A stretch of 64,000 nt of DNA from Roseobacter cerasinus (GCF_009811755.1 NZ_BLIV01000007.1:62001-126000); one strand, 5' to 3'. Positions 1 through 8,686 are shown, counted from the first letter of the stretch. A program made the numbers and translations. The notes: generated by a model not told the origin, from the letters alone.

Positions 1-232
1 CGCATGGGCCAGCTCCCTCATCTGAGAGGCAGCCACTCATGGCGCGGATTTCGCGGGTGGAGAAGCCCGTTACTATGAAGTCGCGGATGCGGCCAGCTCT
101 TCGCAGATCGGCGTCGCTATAGCTGCGGTATCCATTGAGCGTTCGCCCGACGTTCAGAAGGCCTTCTTTCTCGTAGTGACGCAGCATGCGTTGCGTGATT
201 CCCAGACGTTCTGCAGCTTCCTTGGCCCGCAT
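1..232 (-). CDS. MerR-family transcriptional regulator (partial, C-terminus beyond window)
   Basis: The N-terminal 77 residues are visible and the gene runs off the left edge. They form a MerR winged helix: a helix-turn-helix opening with EAAERLGITQRMLRHYEKEGLL, then the wing with NGYRSYSDADLRR and the helix TGFSTREIRAM. The segment CLSDEGAGPC begins the dimerisation helix region. The ATG at 232 is chosen because GGAGGA lies 8 nt upstream. The gene follows an SDR oxidoreductase on the same strand, about 100 nt downstream. A promoter with a 19-bp spacer carrying a perfect inverted repeat precedes that oxidoreductase, which is what MerR activators bind, so this regulator probably controls its own operon. 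The inducer cannot be read from this fragment. Confidence 0.85.
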   Translation of the reverse strand, partial: MRAKEAAERLGITQRMLRHYEKEGLLNVGRTLNGYRSYSDADLRRAGRIRDFIVTGFSTREIRAMSGCLSDEGAGPC

Positions 233-333
233 ATCGAAAATCCTCCGCTCAGCCTGCTTCAGATGCAAATGGCGCTGATGATCGTCGAGGGTGAGTCGGG
301 TGGTCGACGTCGCACCACCCGGCTCTTAACAGA

Positions 334-1098
334 TCATGACCGCAGCGACCAACCGCCATCAACGGTCAGGATTTGTCCTGTCAGCCATTCGTTTTCAGAG
401 CTTCCGAGACGCAAAATCCAGGGGACAATGTCAGCGGTTACGCCGCGACGTCCCAACGGCACCTGTGCCGCTTCCTGGTCCTCGATCTGTTGCGCCATCT
501 CTTTTGTCAAGCCCATCATTCCGGTCAAGGCGCCGGTTTTGACCGGACCGGGTGCAATCGCATTTACGCGAATGCCATCGCCTGCCAGCTCAACCGCCCA
601 TGATGTGGTCAAGTGCTCCAAGGCCGCCTTTGTTGCTGCGTAGTGGGCCAACATCGGCGCTGCACCCCTTGAGACTGCCGTTCCGATGTTGACGATTGCC
701 CCTTTGCTCTGTGTCAACGCCACCTTGCCTGCCTGCACCAATTGCGAAGGTGCAATGATATTTACGGCTGACATATTTGAAATGATATCAGTGTCATACG
801 CGTCGACAGGCAGAGGGTGTCCCGCCCCCGAGTTGTTCACGATCAGATCAATGCGCCCCCAGCGAGAGAGTGCTGCGTCAACGATCTGAGCTCCGCTGCT
901 CCGGTCTGCGCTGTCTATCTGCAGCAGCTCGATCTTTTCGCTGGTCTCTGCAATTGCCATCAACTTGTCCGCACTGCGTCCTGTGATCAGGACATGCGCA
1001 CCTCTCGTCGCAAGTTCGGCTGCTGTGGCCCGGCCGATCCCCGAACTGCCCCCGGTGACGATGGTCACCTTGCCGCGCCACACATCGTTGCCTGTCAT
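334..1098 (-). CDS. SDR-family NAD(P)-dependent oxidoreductase
   Basis: This 254-aa protein has the classical short-chain dehydrogenase layout. The nucleotide-binding motif TGGSSGIG is at residues 15-22, NNSG at 88-91, a catalytic Ser near 143, and YAATK (Tyr153, Lys157) follows. NAIAPGPVKT and the C-terminal LTVDGGWS are typical of the family. The reading frame stays open upstream, but the ATG at 1098 has AGGAG about 10 nt before it and lies about 40 nt after a MerR-type promoter, so the shorter start is preferred. The downstream partner on the same strand is the MerR regulator. The substrate is unknown; a role in detoxifying an aldehyde or quinone is only a guess from the regulator type. 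Confidence 0.88.
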   Translation of the reverse strand: MTGNDVWRGKVTIVTGGSSGIGRATAAELATRGAHVLITGRSADKLMAIAETSEKIELLQIDSADRSSGAQIVDAALSRWGRIDLIVNNSGAGHPLPVDAYDTDIISNMSAVNIIAPSQLVQAGKVALTQSKGAIVNIGTAVSRGAAPMLAHYAATKAALEHLTTSWAVELAGDGIRVNAIAPGPVKTGALTGMMGLTKEMAQQIEDQEAAQVPLGRRGVTADIVPWILRLGSSENEWLTGQILTVDGGWSLRS

Positions 1099-1147
1099 GT
1101 CGTTTGCTCTCCTGTCTTCGAATCTTTCGACGTTGCTGAGGGCCACG

Positions 1148-1178
1148 GCTAACGCCCTGACACTAATGTCAGGGTCAA
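1148..1178 (-). promoter_or_regulatory. MerR-type promoter and operator of the SDR-merR operon
   Basis: On the minus strand TTGACC (1178-1173) and GTTAGC (1153-1148) are separated by 19 bp instead of 17. The spacer is almost filled by a perfect inverted repeat, CCCTGACA-4 nt-TGTCAGGG at 1155-1174. An over-long spacer with a palindrome between the hexamers is the signature of promoters activated by MerR-family proteins through DNA distortion. The -10 match is poor, as expected for an activator-dependent promoter. Confidence 0.65.
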
Positions 1179-1375
1179 AGGTTTTTTCGACCTGGGTTGA
1201 GAATTTTCCGGCCGTTCCGCCATCCGAGCAGAGTGTAATGTGAGGCATATAGGTCCTTTGCGGCCTTCGGGCCTGGCAGCACATCCAAATCGAGCAGCAT
1301 AGGCTGTCACGGATAAGGGGAGGCCGCAGCGCGCAGTGAGCCTGGCCGTTCAATGCGCGCTCAATCGACAAGGTC

Positions 1376-1828
1376 TCAGTAAAGCCCCGGCAAAAGAGAC
1401 CATATCGCCGTCGCCGCCAACCCGATGTTGCAGAGCAACCCGGCAACAAAGGCCATCGTTCTGGGGCCACCGGCCGGCTTGCCGATGCCGGCGTAGTAGA
1501 TCACCCAAAATGCAATCCGGCTGGCGAAATAACCACCCGCCAACCAGTTGACCAACATTGGCGACGCACCGGACATGATCGCCATCAGCAAGGCCCATCC
1601 GAACGCCGGAAATGTCTCTGCGGAATTGGAGTAGGTCCGCAAGGCGCGGAAACTCAGCTTCCCATGATCAAACCGCACTGGCATTCCGGGAACTTGCTCT
1701 TCATTCACGAAGGCCAGCGGTGCGGTTGCAAAACTCTGGATCAGTGTGATCAGTGCGAGGCCCGCCAAGGTGAGGAATGAGACGCGATAAGCGGCAAAGT
1801 AGGGCACCGCATCAAATATTGTGTCCAT
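1376..1828 (-). CDS. MAPEG-family membrane protein
   Basis: A 150-aa, four-helix membrane protein. Hydrophobic segments lie at about residues 12-34, 75-95, 100-118 and 126-148, with the loop NEEQVPGMPVRFDHGKLSFR between helices 1 and 2. Size and layout match the MAPEG family (membrane-associated eicosanoid and glutathione metabolism proteins), whose bacterial members are mostly of unknown substrate. The ATG at 1828 has AGGA about 9 nt upstream. It lies 10 nt after the YciI-like gene on the same strand, so the two are almost certainly cotranscribed and probably controlled by the divergent TetR regulator. Confidence 0.8.
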   Translation of the reverse strand: MDTIFDAVPYFAAYRVSFLTLAGLALITLIQSFATAPLAFVNEEQVPGMPVRFDHGKLSFRALRTYSNSAETFPAFGWALLMAIMSGASPMLVNWLAGGYFASRIAFWVIYYAGIGKPAGGPRTMAFVAGLLCNIGLAATAIWSLLPGLY

Positions 1829-1838
1829 CTTTGCCGTC

Positions 1839-2156
1839 CTACATGTCCAGATCCATCGCCTCGGCGATCTCGATGGTGCCCGTGCCGCTCAGGTGAGGAC
1901 ACGCCTGCGCCAGCGTAATCGCGTCGTCCAGTGTGTCAGCCTGAAGAACGGTCATGCCGGACGCCGGATTGGCCCCGCCATGGTCTTCAACACCCGTTGG
2001 TGTGATCGTTTTGGACGGTCCGACCGGCAGGCCAGGATCGACAACAGCCGACCCCATCCCGGACTTCCAGGCGTTCCATGCCGCCATATGCCTGGCTCCG
2101 TCCTCCGCGCTCTGAATGTCGGGTTTCCCGTGATAAATCAGCAGAAACTTGGGCAT
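1839..2156 (-). CDS. YciI/DGPF-like small protein
   Basis: This 105-aa protein begins MPKFLLIYHGKP and fits the YCII-related (DGPFAETKE/YciI) alpha-beta barrel superfamily, small dimeric proteins of largely unknown activity. Two in-frame ATGs are present. AGGAG ends 1 nt before the first (2162) but 7 nt before the second (2156), so the second is chosen. The gene heads a two-gene unit with the MAPEG protein and is divergent from a TetR regulator 106 bp away. No catalytic residues can be assigned with certainty. Confidence 0.75.
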   Translation of the reverse strand: MPKFLLIYHGKPDIQSAEDGARHMAAWNAWKSGMGSAVVDPGLPVGPSKTITPTGVEDHGGANPASGMTVLQADTLDDAITLAQACPHLSGTGTIEIAEAMDLDM

Positions 2157-2207
2157 GATCATGCTCCTCTTGATGGGGTCAGGGCTCTTTCATGACAGCA
2201 ATCAATT

Positions 2208-2223
2208 TATGTTAAAGAACATA
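2208..2223. promoter_or_regulatory. Candidate TetR operator
   Basis: The perfect inverted repeat TATGTT-AAAG-AACATA sits midway between the divergent tetR and YciI/MAPEG genes. Position, size and symmetry suit a TetR dimer repressing one or both directions. No binding data exist for this regulator. Confidence 0.5.
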
Positions 2224-2262
2224 TTTTAAGAGGTGATATGATCGACCCCAAAAGGAGTCCTC

Positions 2263-2859
2263 ATGCCCTATAGTGCCAGTCACCGCGATGCGACGCGTGC
2301 GAAAATAGTCGAGGCCGCCCGCGTGCTGTTCAACCGGCATGGCTTTCAGAATGTAACCATTGATCAGGTGATGCAGGCGGCAGGCCTGACACGGGGTGGG
2401 TTCTATAACCATTTCAAGAGCAAGGAGGCACTGTTCAGTGAGGCTGTGTCCAGCTTCCTGATGGGGCGCGGCGCGGAGTGGCGCCGCGACGCGGGCATTG
2501 ATCCAAGCAACCTCAAGCCAGAGATGGCGCAACAGATGATAGATGCCTATCTGTCGGACAAGCATCTTGGCGATATCGAGGGGCAGTGCCCCATGATCGC
2601 CCTTCCGTCGGATGTGGCCCGCGCTGACCTGAAAACGCAGGACGCCTTCCAACAGTTGCTCACGGCCATGGTCTGGTTGCTGGAAACTGCATTGCCGGAC
2701 AGCCAGACTGACAGACGCCAAAAGGCTTTGGCCTCTGCAGCGCTCTGTGTCGGTGGCATGGTTCTTGCTCGCACGCTGCCGAATTCCGAACTTGCGGAGC
2801 AGGTCAAATCAGCCGCTCATAACGCGGCAACGCAGATGGTTTCTGCGCAAAACGCGTGA
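2263..2859 (+). CDS. TetR/AcrR-family transcriptional regulator
   Basis: A 198-aa repressor-type protein. The N-terminal helix-turn-helix spans about residues 10-55 (AARVLFNRHGFQNVTIDQVMQAAGLTRGGFYNHFKSKEALF), diagnostic of TetR. The C-terminal half is an alpha-helical ligand-binding domain with GQCPMIALPSDVAR, a stretch common in TetR proteins of the YxaF/LmrA type. AGGAG lies 6 nt before the ATG. It is divergent from the YciI/MAPEG unit and shares with it the palindrome at 2208-2223. The inducing ligand is unknown. Confidence 0.9.
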   Translation: MPYSASHRDATRAKIVEAARVLFNRHGFQNVTIDQVMQAAGLTRGGFYNHFKSKEALFSEAVSSFLMGRGAEWRRDAGIDPSNLKPEMAQQMIDAYLSDKHLGDIEGQCPMIALPSDVARADLKTQDAFQQLLTAMVWLLETALPDSQTDRRQKALASAALCVGGMVLARTLPNSELAEQVKSAAHNAATQMVSAQNA

Positions 2860-2881
2860 GAGCGGTGGGTTTGCCGTCTTT

Positions 2882-2905
2882 GAGCGTCCGTCACGATGGG
2901 CGCTC
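2882..2905. terminator. Weak hairpin between convergent tetR and dnaB
   Basis: GAGCGTCC-8 nt-GGGCGCTC forms an 8-bp stem with one G-U pair after tetR. No T-run follows, so intrinsic termination is doubtful. The rest of the 135-nt gap holds nothing recognisable. Confidence 0.3.
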
Positions 2906-2994
2906 TGACGCCTCGCCGCGATCAGCAGGGCGGTCAATTGTCAGCTTTTCAGACGTTTAGATCAACTGCTGCCCTGAATGGGTGGCGCGATGTC

Positions 2995-4482
2995 TCAGAA
3001 CTCGCGCTCGCTGCCTTGTTGCCAAGGCTGCACGAGGTTGCCAAAGCGGGTGAAGCGGCCCTCGAAGCTGAGGTCCACCGTGCCGATGGGGCCGTGCCGC
3101 TGCTTGCCGATGATCACCTCGGCCCGCCCGTGCAGGCGCTCCATCTCTTCCTGCCATTTGGCCATGGCTTCGAGGTCGTGATCCCCCGGCTTTTCCCGCT
3201 CTTTGTAGTATTCCTCGCGGAAGACAAACATGACCACATCCGCGTCCTGCTCGATGGAGCCGGATTCGCGCAAGTCACTGAGCTGCGGGCGTTTGTCTTC
3301 GCGGTTTTCCACCTGGCGGGAGAGCTGTGACAGTCCAATGACCGGGATGTCCAGCTCCTTGGCGATGGCTTTCAGACCCATGGAAATCTCGCCAATTTCC
3401 TGCACCCGGTTGTCGGCTGTGCCGCGCGCCAGCTGAATGTAGTCCACGATGATCAGATCGAGCCCGTGGGTCCGCTTGAGCCTGCGGGCGCGGGCGGCAA
3501 GCTGCGCAATGGGGATCGAGGGCGTATCGTCGATGTAAAGCGGGCAGGCCTCAAGCGCCTTGGCGGCATCGACAAAGCGGCGAAATTCGCCTTCTGTCAT
3601 ATCGCCGCGACGGATCTGTTCGCTGGGCACTTCTGCTGCCTCTGACAGGATCCGCGCGGCGAGCTGCTCGGCACTCATCTCCAAAGAAAAGAAACCCACA
3701 ACCCCGCCGTCGACCGCCCCTTCACTGCCATCGGGGCGCACGCCTTTTTTGTAGGCTTTGGCAATGTTGAAGGCGATGTTGGTGGCCAGTGATGTCTTGC
3801 CCATGGACGGGCGACCGGCGAGGATCAAGAGGTCAGAGCGGTGCAGCCCGCCAAGCTTCTTGTCCATATCAATAAGACCGGTGGAGACGCCTGCAAGCCC
3901 GCCCTCCCGCTGATAGGCAGCGTTGGCCACATTGACCGCGTCGGTGACGGCCTTGAGGAAGCTCTGGAAACCGCCTTCGGTATTGCCTTGTTCGGCCAGA
4001 TTGTAGAGCGCCTGTTCGGCCTCGACGATCTGCTCTTTCGGCTCGGAGGCCACGTCCACCTTGGCCGCCTTGTCGGAGATCTCGCGGCCCAGCTGGATGA
4101 GATCACGGCGTACGGAAAGGTCATAGAGCATCTGCGCATAGTCGCGCACGGCGAAGGCCGAGATCGCAGCACCCGCAAGCCGGACCAGATAGGCGGGGCC
4201 GCCGAGCTCTTTCAGCCCGCCGTCATCCTCCATAAAGGCTTTGAGCGTGACCGGTGAAGCCAGCGCGTTCTTTGCGATGCGGGCGGCGGCAATCTCAAAG
4301 ATACGCGCGTGCACCGGGTCATAGAAATGCTTGGCGGTGATGATGGAGGCCACGCGATCGTAGATATCATTGTTGGTCAGGATCGCGCCCAGCAGTTGCT
4401 GTTCCGCCTCTATGGAATGCGGCATTGTCTCGGGCGCCTGTACGTCCACGCCCGTTGGATTGAAGCTTGTGATTTCGTTCAT
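2995..4482 (-). CDS. dnaB: Replicative DNA helicase DnaB
   Basis: A 495-aa hexameric helicase that unwinds DNA at the replication fork. The N-terminal helical domain starts near PHSIEAEQQLLGAIL and mediates primase contact and ring assembly. The C-terminal RecA-like motor has Walker A GRPSMGKTS at residues 223-231, LIIVDYIQLA as Walker B, and GLSQLSRQVENR, DLRESGSIEQDADVV and KQRHGPIG as further family motifs. A GTG lies four codons upstream, but the ATG at 4482 has AAGGTGG 8 nt before it and is preferred. No intein interrupts it. It lies downstream of pyrE across a 155-nt gap. Confidence 0.97.
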   Translation of the reverse strand: MNEITSFNPTGVDVQAPETMPHSIEAEQQLLGAILTNNDIYDRVASIITAKHFYDPVHARIFEIAAARIAKNALASPVTLKAFMEDDGGLKELGGPAYLVRLAGAAISAFAVRDYAQMLYDLSVRRDLIQLGREISDKAAKVDVASEPKEQIVEAEQALYNLAEQGNTEGGFQSFLKAVTDAVNVANAAYQREGGLAGVSTGLIDMDKKLGGLHRSDLLILAGRPSMGKTSLATNIAFNIAKAYKKGVRPDGSEGAVDGGVVGFFSLEMSAEQLAARILSEAAEVPSEQIRRGDMTEGEFRRFVDAAKALEACPLYIDDTPSIPIAQLAARARRLKRTHGLDLIIVDYIQLARGTADNRVQEIGEISMGLKAIAKELDIPVIGLSQLSRQVENREDKRPQLSDLRESGSIEQDADVVMFVFREEYYKEREKPGDHDLEAMAKWQEEMERLHGRAEVIIGKQRHGPIGTVDLSFEGRFTRFGNLVQPWQQGSEREF

Positions 4483-4637
4483 GCCCGTGCCCACCTTGTC
4501 CCGTCATTGGTCTTACCCGCGCCGCTCTGTGACATGCAATCGGGATAAGACGGTATAACGTGTGGATATGTTTTTATGTCAGAAACATACACGATCTGGT
4601 GGTGCATTGCACGCGAAATACTAAGTCCTGTGGCGCC

Positions 4638-5318
4638 CTAGTCGCTTTTTCGCGCGGCCTGCCAAGCGCGGGGATCATTCAGGAACACCTCAACATCTGT
4701 AAGTGTGGTGGCGTCAAACGCGCCTTGCGCCTTGGCTTCGGCCAGCACATCCCACCACGTACAGAGGCTGTGAAGGGCAACCCCATGATCGCCAAGGGTC
4801 TTTTCCGTTTCCGGGAAAATCCCGTAGTAGAAGATGACCGCCGTGTGCCCGCAGGTGGCGCCTGTTTCGCGAATCGCGTCGACAAAGCTGAGCTTGGAGC
4901 CGCCGTCGGTGGTGAGGTCTTCAACCAGAAGAACGCGCTGGCCGTCGTGCATGTCGCCCTCAATCCGCGCACCTTTGCCGTAGCCTTTGGGTTTCTTCCG
5001 CACATAGGTCATCGGCAGGCCCATGCGCTCGGCCACCATGGCGGCAAAGGGGATGCCTGCGGTCTCGCCGCCCGCGATATTGTCAAAGGCCTCGAAGCCT
5101 GCGTTGCGCATGACGGTCACGGTCAGGAAGTCCATCAGTGTGGATCGGATGCGCGGGTAGCTGATGAGTTTGCGGCAATCGATGTAGGTGGGGCTGGGCA
5201 GGCCGGAGGCGAGGATGAAGGGGTCCGATGCGTTGAAATGCACCGCCTTGATCTCCAGCAGCATGCGCGCGGTGAGGCGGGCGATTTCGCTTGGGTCGGG
5301 GTAGCTGCTGGGGATCAT
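4638..5318 (-). CDS. pyrE: Orotate phosphoribosyltransferase
   Basis: PyrE (226 aa) converts orotate and PRPP to orotidine 5'-monophosphate, the fifth step of UMP synthesis. The PRPP-binding loop is [14 protein letters not shown], and the substrate-binding [16 protein letters not shown] precedes it. The start region [31 protein letters not shown] is characteristic of the alphaproteobacterial form. It follows pyrC on the same strand after 63 nt, so the two pyrimidine genes are likely cotranscribed, although a palindromic-repeat half lies between them. Confidence 0.95.
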   Translation of the reverse strand: MIPSSYPDPSEIARLTARMLLEIKAVHFNASDPFILASGLPSPTYIDCRKLISYPRIRSTLMDFLTVTVMRNAGFEAFDNIAGGETAGIPFAAMVAERMGLPMTYVRKKPKGYGKGARIEGDMHDGQRVLLVEDLTTDGGSKLSFVDAIRETGATCGHTAVIFYYGIFPETEKTLGDHGVALHSLCTWWDVLAEAKAQGAFDATTLTDVEVFLNDPRAWQAARKSD

Positions 5319-5347
5319 CGCTTGGTCCTTTGTGGCAGAGGTCGGAT

Positions 5348-5380
5348 GCCTCCGGCGGGAGTATTTTGGGAAGAATGAAG
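5348..5380 (+). repeat. Intergenic repeat, family A (half copy)
   Basis: GCCTCCGGCGGGAGTATTTT followed by GGGAAGAATGAAG lies between pyrC and pyrE. The same core occurs at 8624-8653 and as both arms of the hairpin at 45909-45987. Confidence 0.6.
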
Positions 5381-5381
5381 C

Positions 5382-6416
5382 TCAGGTCACCGCCCAGTCG
5401 AGTGGGAAGCCCGGGTCGAAGACGGTGACGGGGCCGTCGTCGGTGGCGATCTGCGCGGGGTAGGTGGCGCCGGTTTTGGTGAGGGTGAGTGTGTCCTCGT
5501 TCGGGGGCAGGCCGTAGAAGGCGGGGCCGTTGAGAGAGGTGAAGGCTTCGAGGTTGTCGAGGGCGTTTTCTTCTTCGAAGACCTGGGCGAGGATCGAGAG
5601 GGTGTTGGGTGCCGTGAAGCAGCCCGCGCAGCCGCAGGGCAGGAGCTTGTTTGCATCCGTGTGCGGGGCGGAGTCTGTGCCGAGGAAGAAGCGGGCCTCA
5701 GCGGAGGTGGCGGCTTGGCGCAGGGCGAGGCGGTGGGTTTCGCGTTTGGCCACGGGCAGGCAGTAGTAGTACGGTTTGATGCCGCCTGCGAGGATGTGGT
5801 TGCGGTTGATCACGAGATGATGCGTCGTGATCGTGGCGCCGAGGGTCTCGTCCTGGGCGCGGGCGTAGTCCACCGCGTTGGAGGTGGTGATATGTTCCAT
5901 CACCACGCGCAGGCCCGGTGTGGCGCGGCGAATGGGGTCGAGCACGCGGTCGATAAACACGGCCTCGCGATCGAAGATGTCGATCTCCGCATCCGTAACC
6001 TCGCCGTGCACGCAGAGGGGCAGGCTGATCTCGGCCATCTTCTCCAGCACCGGGCGGACCTTCTCGAAGGTGCGCACACCGCTGGCGGAGTTCGTGGTGG
6101 CCCCGGCGGGGTAGAGCTTGACCGCATTCACGAGGCCTGAGGCTTTGGCGGCGGCCACATCCTCAAGGTCAGTCTCTTCGGTGAGGTAGAGCGTCATGAG
6201 CGGGGTGAAGGCGGCGCCCTCGGGCAGGGCCGCGCGGATGCGGTCGTGATAAGCGCGGGCGTCGGCGGCGGTGACCACCGGCGGCACGAGGTTCGGCATG
6301 ATGATCGCACGGGCGAAATGGCGGGTGGTTTCGGGCAGCACCGCACGCAGCATCGCGCCATCGCGCAGGTGCAGGTGCCAATCATCGGGGCGGCGGAGGG
6401 TCAGGCTCTGGCTCAT
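5382..6416 (-). CDS. pyrC: Dihydroorotase
   Basis: PyrC (344 aa) cyclises carbamoyl-aspartate to dihydroorotate, step three of pyrimidine synthesis. It is the compact E. coli PyrC type, not the longer PyrC/AllB type. The N-terminal metal-binding motif [10 protein letters not shown] is at residues 11-20. The region [11 protein letters not shown] supplies the carboxylated-lysine position, VHGEV and MEHITT carry further metal-binding histidines, and [10 protein letters not shown] carries the catalytic aspartate. Length matches the E. coli enzyme. It is followed by pyrE. Confidence 0.96.
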   Translation of the reverse strand: MSQSLTLRRPDDWHLHLRDGAMLRAVLPETTRHFARAIIMPNLVPPVVTAADARAYHDRIRAALPEGAAFTPLMTLYLTEETDLEDVAAAKASGLVNAVKLYPAGATTNSASGVRTFEKVRPVLEKMAEISLPLCVHGEVTDAEIDIFDREAVFIDRVLDPIRRATPGLRVVMEHITTSNAVDYARAQDETLGATITTHHLVINRNHILAGGIKPYYYCLPVAKRETHRLALRQAATSAEARFFLGTDSAPHTDANKLLPCGCAGCFTAPNTLSILAQVFEEENALDNLEAFTSLNGPAFYGLPPNEDTLTLTKTGATYPAQIATDDGPVTVFDPGFPLDWAVT

Positions 6417-6475
6417 GAGGATGCGCTAGCACAGCTTGTGGAGCAGGGCCAGTGTTGGTGCCGCGCCCTTCGGTG

Positions 6476-7540
6476 TCATCTGTTGGGATTGTCGCGATCC
6501 TTCAGCGCGTAACTGGTCAGCAGCCGGGCGGCGTCTGCGGTAAGAGGCTGGGAGGGCGGGGTCATCAGCAGCCTGCCAAAGAGCGCGCGGGTCGCTTCGT
6601 CCAGCATCAGCGTGTCAAAGCGGGCCTTGCGCCACTGGACTGCCTTGTGATGCAGGTCGGCAAGAACCGGATCCGCCATGAGCTCTGTCTGCAAGGCCAT
6701 GCGGCGGGTGCGCAGGCTATCGATAGAGCGGTCCTCGTCGGTGTTGAGATTGCGTTCGACCCAGTAGTCCAGCGCAATAGCCGCATCCGCATGCCCCGGT
6801 CGCCCGCGCGCCGCCTTCAACACGAAGCTTTCCATGGCGCCCAGAGGGTAGTGATTGAGTTGCACCAGACCATAGTTCGGTTGGCCGTAGTCGGAAAACA
6901 CCCGGCGTGTCTTGAAGGGCTCGCCCAGCGACCGGCCTGTTCCGTCAAACCAGCGGGCTTGGTCGAGCCGATCCCGATTGGGTGCCTTGGGGCGATGGAC
7001 CCCAAGTTTTCCATATGTGCCATTGTTGCGATAGAGCGTCTTGAACAGCGCTGCGCGCCAGGGCCACAGCATCACCTCGGGGGCACAGCGGGTAAAGAGC
7101 TCCGTTATGGGATGATCCTCGTAACGCGCCACGCCAGCGTTGCCAAAGAGCCGCCAGGTGAGTGTGATTGCGGTGGCCTGAGGCAGCGCAGAAATCAGCG
7201 CGGGCAGGGTGTTGTCGTCGGTCTTGACGTTCACAAACTCATCAATATCGAGGGCCAACAGCCACTCAGCCTGTTGCACCAGCGGATGCGCATCAGCCAG
7301 CCGCAAAGCGCTGAACTGGATGCCGCGATTTCGGTAAGGCCCGTCGTTGCGCAGATGCGCCAACCAGCCTCTCTCGGCCAAGCGGTCCAGCATCACATCG
7401 GTGCCATCATCGCAGTCATTCGAGCAGACAACAAAATGGGTAATGCCCGCTGCCCGGTGATGCGCCAGCCATTCCAGCAGGAAGGCTGCCTCGTTGCGCA
7501 CGGTGAGAACGGCCGTAATGTTCGAGGCCTGATCAGCCAT
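6476..7540 (-). CDS. Glycosyltransferase family 2-like protein
   Basis: A 354-aa cytoplasmic protein with a GT-A fold N-terminus. The opening SNITAVLTVRNEAAFLLEWLAHHRAAGITHFVV and the metal-binding LALDIDEFVNV (DxD-like) match the GT2/GT92-like group often annotated as glycosyltransferase family 2. LNHYPLGAMESFVLK in the C-terminal half recurs in this group. The acceptor is unknown; surface polysaccharide or sulfated glycan work is possible. No strong ribosome-binding site precedes the ATG. The gene sits 59 nt upstream of pyrC on the same strand and is divergent from moxR. Confidence 0.8.
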   Translation of the reverse strand: MADQASNITAVLTVRNEAAFLLEWLAHHRAAGITHFVVCSNDCDDGTDVMLDRLAERGWLAHLRNDGPYRNRGIQFSALRLADAHPLVQQAEWLLALDIDEFVNVKTDDNTLPALISALPQATAITLTWRLFGNAGVARYEDHPITELFTRCAPEVMLWPWRAALFKTLYRNNGTYGKLGVHRPKAPNRDRLDQARWFDGTGRSLGEPFKTRRVFSDYGQPNYGLVQLNHYPLGAMESFVLKAARGRPGHADAAIALDYWVERNLNTDEDRSIDSLRTRRMALQTELMADPVLADLHHKAVQWRKARFDTLMLDEATRALFGRLLMTPPSQPLTADAARLLTSYALKDRDNPNR

Positions 7541-7711
7541 GGGCGGGGCGGGTTTGCGGCGATTTCATGGGCAACCCGACCTTTGGTTGGCGACACACGG
7601 GACACCATCGCAGGTACATTTGGCCCGGTCAATGTAGACCAAAAGGCCCCCCATCAGCGCTTGACCTGCCGGGGTTTGAATGCAGGTATCATCCCCCAAA
7701 GAGGAGGGCAC

Positions 7712-8620
7712 ATGGCCGGAGTTGAGACGATTGATGCCGTGCAGGAGATGCTGGCGGCCGAGGGCTATGTCTGTGACCGGGCACTCGGCACGGTGGTGTT
7801 TCTCGCGCTGCGGCTGGGGCGGCCGCTGTTCCTTGAAGGCGAAGCTGGCGTTGGCAAGACCGAGATCGCCAAGGCGCTGGCGGCGGGGCTGAACCGGCGG
7901 CTGATCCGGCTGCAATGCTACGAAGGCTTGGATGCCGCGACCGCAGTCTATGAGTGGAATTTCCCGGCGCAGATGGTGGCCATTCGGACGGCTGAGGCCG
8001 CAGGCGGCGCTGAACGCGCGGAGTTGCAGGCAGAGCTTTTCAGTGACGCCTATCTGATCGAGCGGCCCTTGCTGGAGGCGATGCGGCCCGATGAACACGG
8101 CGCGCCGGTGCTCTTGATCGACGAGTTGGACCGGACGGACGAGCCCTTCGAGGCTTTCCTTTTGGAAGCCCTGAGCGATTTTCAGGTGACGATCCCCGAG
8201 CTCGGAACAATCAAGGCGCCCGAGCCGCCGGTGGTGATCCTGACGTCGAACCGCACGCGCGAGGTGCATGACGCTCTCAAACGCCGCTGCCTCTATCACT
8301 GGGTCGACTACCCGGAGTTCGACCGCGAGATGGAGATCCTCGCTGCCCGTGCTCCCGAAGCGGCAGAAGCCCTGAGCCGCGAAGTGGTGGCCTTCGTGCA
8401 GCAGCTGCGCACCGAAGATCTCTTCAAGAAACCGGGCGTGGCGGAAACCATCGACTGGGCGAAATGTCTGCTGGCGCTCGACGTGATCACCCTCAGCCCG
8501 GAGGTCATCGCCGATACGCTGGGCGCGATCCTGAAGTATCAGGACGACATCCGGAAGCTGCAAGGCTCTGAGGCCAAACGCATCCTCGATCGGGTCAAAT
8601 CCTCTCTCGAGCCGGCCTGA
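7712..8620 (+). CDS. MoxR-family AAA+ ATPase (CoxD-like)
   Basis: A 302-aa AAA+ chaperone. Walker A is GEAGVGKTE (about residues 38-46), Walker B is VLLIDELDRTDEPFEAFLLE, sensor 1 is VILTSNRTREVHDALKRRC, and the MoxR-typical lid begins LYHWVDYPEFDRE. The frame is open far upstream, but GAGGAGGG 3-10 nt before the ATG at 7712 fixes the start. MoxR proteins work with a von Willebrand factor A partner to insert cofactors or remodel complexes. That partner is encoded 66 nt downstream. No CO dehydrogenase or methanol dehydrogenase genes are nearby, so the client is unknown. Confidence 0.92.
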   Translation: MAGVETIDAVQEMLAAEGYVCDRALGTVVFLALRLGRPLFLEGEAGVGKTEIAKALAAGLNRRLIRLQCYEGLDAATAVYEWNFPAQMVAIRTAEAAGGAERAELQAELFSDAYLIERPLLEAMRPDEHGAPVLLIDELDRTDEPFEAFLLEALSDFQVTIPELGTIKAPEPPVVILTSNRTREVHDALKRRCLYHWVDYPEFDREMEILAARAPEAAEALSREVVAFVQQLRTEDLFKKPGVAETIDWAKCLLALDVITLSPEVIADTLGAILKYQDDIRKLQGSEAKRILDRVKSSLEPA

Positions 8621-8623
8621 TGT

Positions 8624-8653
8624 TTCTTCTGGCCATAAATATCCCGGGGAGGC
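8624..8653 (-). repeat. Intergenic repeat, family A
   Basis: TTCTTCTGGCCATAAATATC continuing CCGGGGAGGC lies between moxR and the VWA gene. It matches the reverse complement of 45909-45943 over most of its length. Confidence 0.6.
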
Positions 8654-8686
8654 GCGCAGCGCCGGGGCGGAGCCCCCAAAAAGCCC

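Noticed and set aside
1099-1248. In-frame upstream extension of the SDR protein from an ATG at 1248
   Set aside because: It would translate through the MerR-type promoter, lacks a good ribosome-binding site, and adds residues before a standard SDR start.
6452-7711. Open plus-strand frame continuous with moxR
   Set aside because: It is antisense to the glycosyltransferase gene. MoxR homology begins at 7712, where a strong ribosome-binding site is found.
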